A stretch of DNA of 64,000 bases from Rhodobacteraceae bacterium EL53 (GTDB lineage Bacteria > Pseudomonadota > Alphaproteobacteria > Rhodobacterales > Rhodobacteraceae). Made by a program: the position numbers and the translations under genes. Shown here one piece after another: positions 52,071 through 60,438 of this stretch; positions within the stretch are counted from its first letter, which is position 1, and the number at the start of each line of letters is the position of its first letter. The notes under the pieces are model-generated. The model saw only the letters and a program-made list of their open reading frames with translations. It had not been told where the DNA came from and did not search any database. The stretch is taken from assembly GCA_900313015.1 (NCBI GenBank), contig OMPR01000009.1:297734-361733 (forward strand), read 5' to 3'.

Positions 52071-52988
52071 TTATTGGCAATTGCCGAGCAGGCTTTGGTC
52101 GAGCGGAACAAGTGCGCCTTTGCCCTGCACGGCATGCCCTGCCAGTTTGCACGCCAGCGCTATGCTGTCGGGCAAGGGCTTGTCTGTTGCCAACCCTACC
52201 AGAATACCGGCGTTGAAACTGTCACCCGCAGCAGTCGTATCAACAACCGAGGCAAGGGGCGGAACATTGACAGAGCCCTCCGCATTGCGAGTGCGATAGA
52301 GGACCGCTTCTGCGCCGTTCTTGACTATGATCGTATCCGCACCGGCATTTGCATATCGTTGCAAAGTGGCAGCCGGGTTCATATCGCTGAACCAACGTGC
52401 CTCGTCCTCGAACGATGGCAAGGCGATATCGCAGACGGCGGCCGCCTGCATGATATTCTCGGTCATCTCAGCTGGGCTGGCCCAAAGATGCGGGCGCAGG
52501 TTGGGGTCAAAGGCAATCCGTTTTCCGGCGCGCCGCGCAGACCGAGCAGCTTCGAGTAAAGCATCGCGTCCTTCTGGGTCCAAGATTGCCAGAGTAATCC
52601 CAGAAAAATAGATCAGATCTGATTGCTTCATGGCGTGCGCAAGTGCTTGCTTGTCTTGGGCTAACAGTCGAGCGGCCGACTGGCCGCGCCAATAGGTAAA
52701 ACTGCGTTCCCCGTTGTCCAACGTGATAAGGTACAACCCCACTGAACGGTTTGGCACGATCCGCACTTGCTGGGTGTCGACCCCACTTTCGCGCATAACA
52801 CCGAGCATCCGGGACGAGATGGCATCATCCCCAACGGCCGTGAAATAGGACACCGGCGTTTCGGGTGAAAGCTGGGCAAGATACCAAGCCGTATTGAACG
52901 TGTCACCGGCGAACCCCATTTGGTATGTGCTCGGCGCGTCAGTTGGAGCCATTTCGGCCATACATTCACCAATCGCGAGAATACGCAT
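52071..52988 (-). CDS. kdgK: 2-keto-3-deoxygluconate kinase (PfkB family)
   Basis: 305 residues of the ribokinase fold. The N-terminal GECMAEMAP and GFAGDTFNTAWYLA bind the sugar acid; VGLYLITLDNGERSFTYWRGQSAA is typical of KdgK; the catalytic base is Asp256 in DTTAAGDSFNAG. KdgK phosphorylates KDG to KDPG, the substrate of the eda product encoded about 1 kb downstream. The C-terminal end is 22 bp from the RraA-like start. Confidence 0.9.
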   Translation of the reverse strand: MRILAIGECMAEMAPTDAPSTYQMGFAGDTFNTAWYLAQLSPETPVSYFTAVGDDAISSRMLGVMRESGVDTQQVRIVPNRSVGLYLITLDNGERSFTYWRGQSAARLLAQDKQALAHAMKQSDLIYFSGITLAILDPEGRDALLEAARSARRAGKRIAFDPNLRPHLWASPAEMTENIMQAAAVCDIALPSFEDEARWFSDMNPAATLQRYANAGADTIIVKNGAEAVLYRTRNAEGSVNVPPLASVVDTTAAGDSFNAGILVGLATDKPLPDSIALACKLAGHAVQGKGALVPLDQSLLGNCQ

Positions 52989-53060
52989 ATTCCGGTTTCC
53001 TGTCCTGTGAAGGTTGACGAACAGTAGCGTCCGACAATTACCTGATCCACGCCGCAGCGG

Positions 53061-53804
53061 TCACGAGAAAAGCATCCCACCATTGATGTCAACGTTGGTC
53101 CCGGTCAGGTAAGCCGAGTCCTCGCTTGCTAGAAATGCCACGAGGTTCGCAACATCCTGAGACCGGCCTTGCCGCTTGAGCGGTGCAGCAGCTTCTAACC
53201 CGCGACGGCCTGCATCGGGAGTATGGATGTTATGGAAATCCGTGTCGATCATGCCTGGACAGATTGCATTGACACGAATGTCGGGGCCCAGTTCTTTTGC
53301 AAGGCTGCGTGTGAAAGTCATGACCCCGCCTTTTGACGTTGCATAAGCCGAGGCACCCGGGCCACCACCGTCGCGACCAGCCTGACTGGCGATGTTTACA
53401 ATCGCTCCGGACTTCATATGAAACAGCGCCGCTTTGACCATAAGAAAAGTGCTGGTCAAGTTGAGATCCATGACAGCCTGCCAATGCTCAAGTGACATCT
53501 CGGTGATTTTCTTGCGCGCGATCAAACCGCCGGCATTGTTCACCAGAATGCTCAGGCCGCCATAGGTATCGACCGTCCTGGTGATCAACGCATCGACCTC
53601 TTCGGGTTTGTTCAGGTCGCCTTGCATTGCAAACGACTTGCCACCGATCTTGTTGATCTCAGCCACGGTTTCCTCGGCGCCTGCGCTACTGGCGAAGTAG
53701 TTCACCGCGACATTGGCCCCTTCGGAGGCGAGCTTGACAGCGCAAGCGCGCCCGATATCGCGGCCGCCACCCGTGACAATTGCGGTCTTTCCCTGAAGTC
53801 TCAT
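53061..53804 (-). CDS. Short-chain dehydrogenase/reductase
   Basis: A classical 247-residue [13 protein letters not shown] (cofactor loop near residues 11-20), NNAGG, catalytic Ser in IVNIASQAG, Tyr and Lys in SAYATSKGG, and the C-terminal [11 protein letters not shown]. The usual TGxxxGIG is TGGGRDIG here. Relatives in sugar-acid operons oxidise or reduce a keto-deoxy acid (KduD-like) or a sugar lactone. Its place between the dehydrogenase and the KDG kinase suggests interconversion of a keto-deoxy hexonate, which is inference. Confidence 0.85.
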   Translation of the reverse strand: MRLQGKTAIVTGGGRDIGRACAVKLASEGANVAVNYFASSAGAEETVAEINKIGGKSFAMQGDLNKPEEVDALITRTVDTYGGLSILVNNAGGLIARKKITEMSLEHWQAVMDLNLTSTFLMVKAALFHMKSGAIVNIASQAGRDGGGPGASAYATSKGGVMTFTRSLAKELGPDIRVNAICPGMIDTDFHNIHTPDAGRRGLEAAAPLKRQGRSQDVANLVAFLASEDSAYLTGTNVDINGGMLFS

Positions 53805-53858
53805 GGTTGTTCTTTCCCGTTCAATTGGTGCTGCTACGCATGACTGATGGATCCGGCG

Positions 53859-54731
53859 CTAAAGCTTGGCAAAATAGTCGAAGATCTCTGGCACGTTGCC
53901 ATCGCCCATGCCTGCGTCTGCGGCTGCCTGAAGGTTGTTCGCAGTTCCTTCAGCGATCTCGGCGCGAGTACCCACGTCCTCGGCCAGCTTCAGGAAATAA
54001 CCAAGATCCTTGTTGGCGTTGTTAATCGAAAACCCCAAATCGCTGACACCATCCACCGCGTAGTTCTTACAAAACTGCATAAAGGGGGAATTGGACGGAC
54101 CAGCTGACATGATATCAAAGAGCTGTTGTTTGTTTACCCCAGAGCGTTCAGCCACTGCAAAGGCTTGGCTCATTGTGCAAGCGGTGGTCATACCCATAAA
54201 GTTATTGATGAGCTTGGTCACATGGCCAGCACCCAATTCGCCGAGGTGAAAAACATTTTCCCCCAGTACATCCAGGACAGGTTTCACCTTCTCAAAGGTG
54301 TCTGTGTTGCCGGCCGCCATGATGTTCAGCAAGCCATCCTTAGCGTGCGCAGGCGTGCGTCCCAATGGCGCGTCAATCATACCAGCACCTTTGGCGGCCA
54401 AATCAGCACCGATTTTACGCGTGGACGCCGGGATGGAAGTCCCAAAATCAATGACCACAGCACCTTCTTTGATGCCTGCCAGAATGCCATCATCGCTATA
54501 GATCAGGCTTTCGACGACGTCCGATGTCGTTACGCACAGCATCACGATATCGCTGTTCTCAGCAAGCTCTCGTGGCGTCGTAACCTCAACAGCACCGCGG
54601 TTGACTGTAGCGGCGACTGCTTGCTTGTTGCGACCCATGACAACCAAATCAAAACCGTTGTTTTGCAGGCATTCTGCCATGTTGCCGCCCATAAGGCCGA
54701 GGCCGATGAAACCGATGACGGGTTTTGTCAT
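53859..54731 (-). CDS. Beta-hydroxyacid dehydrogenase family (GarR/YihU-like)
   Basis: 290 residues with Rossmann motif GFIGLGLMGGNMA, the catalytic Lys in GHVTKLINNFMG, and FSINNANKDLGYFLKLAED. The substrate loop is GRTPAHAKDG in place of the SGG motif of tartronate semialdehyde reductase; the GRT form is what I recall in E. coli YihU, which reduces sulfolactaldehyde. In this operon reduction of tartronate semialdehyde from the GarL-like aldolase to glycerate is expected, but the loop makes another hydroxy-aldehyde substrate possible, so no symbol is given. Confidence 0.85.
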   Translation of the reverse strand: MTKPVIGFIGLGLMGGNMAECLQNNGFDLVVMGRNKQAVAATVNRGAVEVTTPRELAENSDIVMLCVTTSDVVESLIYSDDGILAGIKEGAVVIDFGTSIPASTRKIGADLAAKGAGMIDAPLGRTPAHAKDGLLNIMAAGNTDTFEKVKPVLDVLGENVFHLGELGAGHVTKLINNFMGMTTACTMSQAFAVAERSGVNKQQLFDIMSAGPSNSPFMQFCKNYAVDGVSDLGFSINNANKDLGYFLKLAEDVGTRAEIAEGTANNLQAAADAGMGDGNVPEIFDYFAKL

Positions 54732-54741
54732 ATCTGACTCC

Positions 54742-55176
54742 TTAAACTCTTCCTAGTTCGACTTCGCAGAGCGTCGAGACCCCTGCCTGCGCGACTTCAA
54801 GATCCTGGGCTGGCGAGCCCGAGCTCACTCCGATCCCGCCTACCACCTGACCGTCAAACGACACGGGAAGGCCACCTGCAACGGTCACCATTCGCCCCCC
54901 CAACGTTGAGGATATTCCATGTGCGGCCATACCCGGCTGATTGGCTTCTCCAAGAGCGTCCGTACCTTTTTGGATACCGGTTGCAGTGAAGCTCTTGTCG
55001 ATCGCCAGGTTGATGCTGGTGATCTTGCCGCCGTCCATCCGTTCAAACGCGATGAGGTTGCCGCTTTCGTCTGTGACGGCAATACACATCGGTACGCCGA
55101 TTTCCTGCGCTTTGGCTCGCGCTCCCGCGATCAACTTGCCCGCATCATCGATGTCCAGGCGCGTTATTGTCAGCAT
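54742..55176 (-). CDS. GlcG/HbpS family (DUF336) protein
   Basis: 144 residues from the ATG at 55176, chosen for its AAGGAG ribosome site 9 bases upstream; a longer frame overlaps the dctM stop region. Family features: the N-terminal helix AGKLIAGARAKAQEIGVPMC, VTDESGNLIAFERMDG and GVSSGSPAQDLEVAQAG at the C-terminus. GlcG-like proteins occur in glycolate and many carbohydrate operons; their role is unclear, with haem binding shown in some. Between the TRAP genes and the dehydrogenase gene, on the same transcript. Confidence 0.85.
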   Translation of the reverse strand: MLTITRLDIDDAGKLIAGARAKAQEIGVPMCIAVTDESGNLIAFERMDGGKITSINLAIDKSFTATGIQKGTDALGEANQPGMAAHGISSTLGGRMVTVAGGLPVSFDGQVVGGIGVSSGSPAQDLEVAQAGVSTLCEVELGRV

Positions 55177-55195
55177 CGCTTCATTCTCCTTTGAT

Positions 55196-56482
55196 TTACG
55201 GGCCAATAATCAGGTTCGGCAGTGTCAGTGAAATTGCCGGAACGAAAGTAATCAGCATCAGCGCTGCAAAAATTGCCAAGTAGAAAGGCCAAATCGTTTT
55301 GACCGCTTTCTCCATCGGTAGTTTTCCAACAGCACACCCCACAAAGAGACAGGTCCCGACAGGTGGCGTGCAAAGACCAAGTCCGAGGTTCACCAACAGG
55401 ATCATGCCGAACTGCAGAGGGTCGATGCCCAGCATATTCATCACCGGCATGAAGATCGGCGTGCAGATCAGGATCAACGCTGCCATGTCCATGATCATCC
55501 CCAACAGCAACAAGACTGCGTTGATCATCAACAGGATCAGGATTGGGTTTTCTGTAATGCCCAAAAGGAATTCGACTGTTTTTGTAGGCACCCGGTTGAA
55601 CGTCAGCATATAAGCAAAAGCACCGGCACAGGCGATTAGGATCATCACCATGGAAGTTGTGCGCACCGAAGAGACAACTGCGGTTTTGAAGTTCTCCCAG
55701 GACAGGCTGCGATAGACAACAAGCGTCACCACAAAGGCATACATCGCTCCAAATGCACCAGATTCAGTCACCGTGAAGACGCCTGACAAGACCCCTCCAA
55801 CAATGATCACGGCTGTCAACAAACCAGGAATCGAGCCAACAAAGGCAATGGCCAGTGCGGTCCAACCCGGAAACTGTTCAGCCTGATAGCCACGCTTGAC
55901 CGCCACGACATAGGCGGCAATTGCAAGGCAACAACACATCAGGACACCGGGAACGACGCCAGCCAGGAACAGTTTTGAGATTGAAACTGCACCGCCTGTT
56001 GCAAGGGCAAAGATGATCATGTTGTGGCTGGGTGGAATGATAATCCCGGCAATTGATGACGTCACTGTGACGTTTACCGCGTAATCGGCATCATAACCTT
56101 TGTCTTTCATCACCGGGATCAGGATCGACCCAAGCGCTGAGATATCAGCAATTGCCGATCCGGAAATGCCGCCAAACAACATCGACGAGAAGACATTGAC
56201 GATACCAAGACCACCGCGGACCGCGCCCACGGCTGCTTGGGCAAACCGAACCAACCTGATGGCGATACCACCATGAAACATCAGCTCGCCCGCAAAGATG
56301 AAGAACGGGATCGCCATCAAGGAAAAGACGTTGATGCCCGACACAATACGCTGAAATCCAACAAACAGTGGCAATCCTTCAAACCAGAAGGCGGACAATG
56401 CAGCGATACCAAGGGCGTAGGCCACCGGAGCACCGATGATGACACAAAGGGCAAAAACCCCCAACAGAACCATGAGTCCCAT
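55196..56482 (-). CDS. dctM: TRAP transporter large membrane subunit
   Basis: 428 residues from the ATG at 56482, two bases after the small subunit's stop; the longer open frame lies in the dctQ gene and is spurious. The protein has about 12 predicted spans and DctM motifs: MAIPFFIFAGELM, FGGISGSAIADISALGSILIP, IIPPSHNMIIFA and LGLCTPPVGTCLFVG. It forms the sodium-driven channel of the importer together with DctQ and DctP. Confidence 0.93.
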   Translation of the reverse strand: MGLMVLLGVFALCVIIGAPVAYALGIAALSAFWFEGLPLFVGFQRIVSGINVFSLMAIPFFIFAGELMFHGGIAIRLVRFAQAAVGAVRGGLGIVNVFSSMLFGGISGSAIADISALGSILIPVMKDKGYDADYAVNVTVTSSIAGIIIPPSHNMIIFALATGGAVSISKLFLAGVVPGVLMCCCLAIAAYVVAVKRGYQAEQFPGWTALAIAFVGSIPGLLTAVIIVGGVLSGVFTVTESGAFGAMYAFVVTLVVYRSLSWENFKTAVVSSVRTTSMVMILIACAGAFAYMLTFNRVPTKTVEFLLGITENPILILLMINAVLLLLGMIMDMAALILICTPIFMPVMNMLGIDPLQFGMILLVNLGLGLCTPPVGTCLFVGCAVGKLPMEKAVKTIWPFYLAIFAALMLITFVPAISLTLPNLIIGP

Positions 56483-56484
56483 GA

Positions 56485-57018
56485 CTATCCCTGATCTATA
56501 TTGTCTTGGCGTTCGTCTCGGCCCAGAAACAGGCGGATCAGATGGCCAGTGGAAAAAAGGAACACTAGTGCGCCGCTGATTGTCAGAGGCAAGGAACGCA
56601 AGCCCTCTGACCATTGAATGAGCGGGATCAGGGTGTTCCATTTGAATTTGGTCAACTCGATCCCATACCAAAACATCATGCCACCGAAACCAGCCATCAG
56701 GACATCAGAGACCACGACGAAAATCGTTCGAACAGAGGGCGGGACTATATTGCGAAACACGACAACAGAGAGGTGCGTGTGATTGTGCACACCCGCGGCC
56801 GCACCGAGGAAGGCGATGACCATGACCAGCAGCAGCGAAACCTGCTCGACCCAAGTGGGCGTGTCGTTTAGAACGTAGCGCCCGAATACCAGCCAGGCAA
56901 AGATCGCAGTCATAACGACAATGGCGACGCCAGCTAGGAACATGCAAACTCTTGCGAGCAGATCAAGAATCCTGTCCATGTTGCGCATGGCGGCAGGCGG
57001 GGTGTCGGGCTCTTGCAT
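56485..57018 (-). CDS. dctQ: TRAP transporter small membrane subunit
   Basis: 177 residues with four predicted spans and the DctQ motif RYVLNDTPTWVEQVSLLLVM, where the Trp/Glu pair is conserved. It links the binding protein's docking to the large subunit. It lies 76 bp after dctP and 2 bp before dctM, the standard dctPQM order. Confidence 0.92.
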   Translation of the reverse strand: MQEPDTPPAAMRNMDRILDLLARVCMFLAGVAIVVMTAIFAWLVFGRYVLNDTPTWVEQVSLLLVMVIAFLGAAAGVHNHTHLSVVVFRNIVPPSVRTIFVVVSDVLMAGFGGMMFWYGIELTKFKWNTLIPLIQWSEGLRSLPLTISGALVFLFSTGHLIRLFLGRDERQDNIDQG

Positions 57019-57094
57019 TGGGTTTCCTCTGAGACAAAACGCCCGGCATCCAGTTGGTGGAGCCGGGCGCTCAAAGTTGAACTGTTAAGACAAC

Positions 57095-58069
57095 TTATTC
57101 AGTGGCTTGCGCCATTTCCACCAACGCTTTCATATCAGGGTTGGCAGCTAGGTAATCTGCATAAACTGAGTCCATTGCAGACTGGAATGGGCTCTTGTCA
57201 GCGATTTCATTAACCGCAATGCCTGCTGCTTCAACATCTTTCCGTGCCTGCTCAGAGCCAACAGCCCACAGTTCACGCTGGACCAACGCGGCCTCTTCTG
57301 CTGCACCACGCACGGCGGCTTGCAACTCAGGAGACAGCGCATTGAATTTAGCAGTATTCACGCAGATACACTCGGGGATGATCAGGTGCTCGGACAATGA
57401 ATAGTGTGTCGTGACTTCATAGTGACCGACATTCTTAAACGACGGGAAGTTGTTTTCCGCACCATCAACAACACCAGTTTTCAGAGCTTGCTGAACTTCG
57501 GAGAATGCCATTGGCGACGGGTTCCCGCCCATAGCAGAAATCATCGATGTATAAAGGTCGTTGTTCATCACGCGGATCTTCAGACCTTCAACGTCTGCAG
57601 GCGTGTTGATCGGCTTTTGGCTGTAAAAAGAACGCGCACCGGCATCAAACCATGCCAGTGGCAGAACGCCTGCGTCACCCATCGCTGCTGAAACAACTTC
57701 ACCGGCCTCGCCGTCCAATACGCGGAACATGTGCGGGACGCTTTTAAAGATGAAAGGAAGCGATACAAGGTTAGCTTCTTTCACCATCGGGCCAATGGGA
57801 CCGAGGTTGAAGTTACCAACTTCGATTGCGCCGATACGAACCTGTTCAAGGGCATCCGGCTGGGAACCAAGAACGCCACCGTGAAAGACATCGACGGTAA
57901 CTTCGCCGTCTGTAGCAGCGTCAACCAATTCGGCAAACTTGTCCATCGCAGCCGTGTTAGGATGGCCATCGTTGTGGATGTTCCAAGCGCGCCAGGTATC
58001 GGCAGAAGCTGAAGTTGCAGTAAGCGCCACAGCGGTCGCAGTCGCAAAGAGCGATTTCGTGAAAGTCAT
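57095..58069 (-). CDS. dctP: TRAP transporter periplasmic binding protein
   Basis: 324 residues from the ATG at 58069, preceded by GGGGAGGAGAACCC; the longer frame has no signal sequence at its end. The signal peptide is MTFTKSLFATATAVALTATS with cleavage after SASA. Conserved DctP features are ARSFYSQKPINTPADVEGLK and IRVMNN (the Arg that binds the carboxylate) and VVDGAENNFPSF. The linked enzymes suggest uronate or aldonate transport; the acid itself is not identified by sequence. Confidence 0.92.
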   Translation of the reverse strand: MTFTKSLFATATAVALTATSASADTWRAWNIHNDGHPNTAAMDKFAELVDAATDGEVTVDVFHGGVLGSQPDALEQVRIGAIEVGNFNLGPIGPMVKEANLVSLPFIFKSVPHMFRVLDGEAGEVVSAAMGDAGVLPLAWFDAGARSFYSQKPINTPADVEGLKIRVMNNDLYTSMISAMGGNPSPMAFSEVQQALKTGVVDGAENNFPSFKNVGHYEVTTHYSLSEHLIIPECICVNTAKFNALSPELQAAVRGAAEEAALVQRELWAVGSEQARKDVEAAGIAVNEIADKSPFQSAMDSVYADYLAANPDMKALVEMAQATE

Positions 58070-58185
58070 GGGTTCTCCTCCCCGTTTAATTTTGGACAGG
58101 ATTTGGCCTTCATGGCGAGTCGGAAATCGTAAGCCATATAGCTTTCGATTTCCCCCAAGAACCAGAATCGCTGCTGTCACCATAG

Positions 58186-58228
58186 GGACACTAGTATCCA
58201 AGTTCTGTCAACTGTGGGCATCTAGTAT
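58186..58228. promoter_or_regulatory. CTAGTAT-type operator candidates in the TRAP/GntR divergent gap
   Basis: GGACACTAGTATCC (58186-58199) is an imperfect palindrome (12 of 14) around ACTAGT, and CTAGTAT recurs at 58222-58228, with a TTGACA box following near 58238. The 283-bp gap separates dctP and the GntR gene. An FCD-type GntR regulator binding here would control the whole catabolic operon; the assignment is positional. Confidence 0.45.
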
Positions 58229-58352
58229 GTCAGATTGCTTGACACTGGAAAGCTCAGAGCATTTGATAGGTGAAAGGCATACATTGGTTCACTCAAGCAC
58301 ATATCAATGGATTGTTACATTGGTTTCAATGCCTTAATGGTGAAACGGCAAT

Positions 58353-59060
58353 TTGAAACCTGACCAAGATAGAGGGCGTAAGCAACATACCGTGGAAGAT
58401 ATTGTCAGACGAACCACGACCGACGCGGTCTATGAAGCGCTACACGACGAGATCGTTTCGCTTGAAATTCTTCCCGGTACAAAGCTGTCCGAAACTGAGG
58501 TTGCGGGCCGATTCGGCGTCTCACGCCAACCTGTTCGCAATGCATTCACAAGACTCGGCAACGAAGATCTGCTCGTCATACGACCACAAAAAGCGACCGT
58601 AGTTCGCGGGTTTTCGATGGAGCGCGTGGCTCTCGCTCGATTGGTTCGAATGGCGGTGGAGCTGGAGATCATCCATCGAGCAATGGAAGTTTGGGACGCA
58701 ACACGTGCAGCAAAACTTGCAGAAAATCTCGCCTTACAAGAGCATGCGATCAGTGACGGTGATCTATCAGCGTTTCACGCACTGGACTATGATTTTCACA
58801 AACTGATCTACGTGCTCAGCGGAAATCCGATGGCATTTGAGGTGATGCTTGAATCAAAGCAAAAGGTTGACCGGCTTTGTATGCTCAGTCTTGAAAAGGG
58901 CAGTGCCGCAGAATCTATTCTCGCCGATCACCGAGAGATTGCAGAGGCCATGGCGGCAGGCGACAATGAGCAAGCGCAAGTCTCAGTCAGAAAGCACCTG
59001 TCCCGCCTCGACGAAACCATCGACTTCATTCACAAAACGCACCCCGGTTACTTCGAGTAA
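58353..59060 (+). CDS. GntR-family (FCD) regulator of the uronate operon
   Basis: A 235-residue regulator with winged helix at about 40-85 (EVAGRFGVSRQPVRNAFTRL, then the wing VIRPQKATVV) and an FCD domain whose metal-type residues occur in LDYDFHKLIYVLSGN and LADHREIAEAM. UxuR, ExuR and related uronate regulators belong to this group. The open frame starts at TTG (58353); a GTG at 58392 is a good alternative because it would trim a basic tail. Divergent from dctP. Confidence 0.88.
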   Translation: MKPDQDRGRKQHTVEDIVRRTTTDAVYEALHDEIVSLEILPGTKLSETEVAGRFGVSRQPVRNAFTRLGNEDLLVIRPQKATVVRGFSMERVALARLVRMAVELEIIHRAMEVWDATRAAKLAENLALQEHAISDGDLSAFHALDYDFHKLIYVLSGNPMAFEVMLESKQKVDRLCMLSLEKGSAAESILADHREIAEAMAAGDNEQAQVSVRKHLSRLDETIDFIHKTHPGYFE

Positions 59061-59084
59061 CCGGAGCCAAGCAACCTGTTGATT

Positions 59085-59603
59085 TTAGGCCGTACCTCGT
59101 TCCGGACGGTCATTATCAATATTGAATTTCATACCGTCCAGAAGTTCTTCCAAATCGGGACGTGCCGCAGGACCGTTTGAGATATCGACCAGCATCAGCG
59201 TCCCGTTCGGACGGATACCAAACGCGCCGGGTTCGGCGAACAGACCTGTCGTTTCTGCATCAGATAGAGGTGATGACACATAAAGACCAAGCGCACGCAT
59301 TTGCGCTTCGGTCATTCCATAGCAGAGATCGAAACCCCAACCGAATTCAGCTTTGTCAGCCTCAGCTTTCTCTTGGTTGTCCGCGGAAACAACAACCACG
59401 TCCATTACATCAAGCCAGGATGGCAATGCCGCATTTAACTTGTTCAGGAAACGCTTGCAGCGCGGACAATGTTTGCCCCGATAGACAAACAGCATTGTCC
59501 AACGGTCCTTTTTTTGACCGATCGTAATCTTGTCCTCGGACCCTAGCCTTAAAAAGCTCATTTGTTCGATTTGCGCACCGACATTTGGTTTGGCAGAGGT
59601 CAT
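59085..59603 (-). CDS. Thioredoxin-fold, AhpC/TSA-like protein with CPRC motif
   Basis: 172 residues with a thioredoxin-like fold: LFVYRGKHCPRCKRFLNKL contains the CxxC pair, followed by VVVVSADNQEKAEADKAEFG and FGIRPNGTLMLVDISNGP. The Cys-Pro-x-Cys form with a TSA-like framework suggests a redoxin or thiol peroxidase-type protein. It converges on the GntR gene with a 24-bp gap and is otherwise alone. Partner and substrate are unknown. Confidence 0.8.
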   Translation of the reverse strand: MTSAKPNVGAQIEQMSFLRLGSEDKITIGQKKDRWTMLFVYRGKHCPRCKRFLNKLNAALPSWLDVMDVVVVSADNQEKAEADKAEFGWGFDLCYGMTEAQMRALGLYVSSPLSDAETTGLFAEPGAFGIRPNGTLMLVDISNGPAARPDLEELLDGMKFNIDNDRPERGTA

Positions 59604-60060
59604 AAGTGGATCCTTTGTTCTATAAATAGTGGATTAGCGCAGATGCCTTGGCTCAATTCATGTCACGTCAGGGCTACGATTGAAACCAAGATCGCGTTAT
59701 CGGTCGGTGATAGAAGGGAACGCTCAGCCTCAGGTTGCCGCAGTTAACCATCGATCACCGATACAGACTCGTTGTCACGCTGCGACGTTCAGTGTCGCCG
59801 GGCTGCCAATGCCACAACTGGTGTTGGCGCAACCAGCTAAGCTGCATCCACTCCAACGCGCCCCGATCAGCTTTAGCCCCTAGGAGTTCTTTACAATCGA
59901 GACCGAACTGATCGAACGACTGGTCTGGTGAAACCACCGCGTCACCGATAGCACGTCGCCACAAGCGCGAAGAAAACCTGTGTAAGCAATAGCTGCAACC
60001 GCACAAGCCCGCTTCGTCCGCTCAGCCAACCTTCGTTGGATCCTGCTGCGAAGGCTGATG

Positions 60061-60100
60061 CCAGCCCAAAGCAGACAACGGATTTTGACACGCCGGGCGG
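60061..60100 (+). repeat. Dispersed intergenic repeat, copy F (short)
   Basis: CCAGCCCAAAGCAGACA followed by ACACGCCGGGCGG matches copy A at 3267-3306 with a few changes and copy E in reverse. The rest of the gene-free interval 59604-60438 holds only weak frames (59755-60006 minus reads as a Trp-rich fragment without family resemblance) and the upstream region of the cyclase gene. Confidence 0.65.
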
Positions 60101-60438
60101 GAACCGGAGCTTCGCTGCAAATGCGCGGGCTCTGGGGCGATCTGGCGAAAGCGGCCGTTCAATGAGAGGTCAAAACCACGAATGCTGCAAACGATCTAAT
60201 GGCGTCAGTGAGTCTGTAGTAGCCATTAGCAATTGGTTCGCGAAATCATCACCTTATAAGATCACAGTTTTTTTCTATTTCGGCGGATCCGGCTTCAAGC
60301 CACGGTTCGGAAACCGCTACAATGCGTTAGGGTTCGGATCTAATTTCTTGCTGAAATGGGAAATTTCTGTGCTGATGATGGCGGAACTGCGCACCTTGAT
60401 ACCAATTCGGGCCGAGGTTTTTCGCAACTGGGGGGCAG

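Noticed and set aside
59755..60006. 83-codon Trp-rich minus-strand frame
   Set aside because: Reads somewhat like protein (LWRRAIGDAVVSPDQ) but has no family, no ribosome site, and lies in a repeat-bearing gap; left out as a gene.
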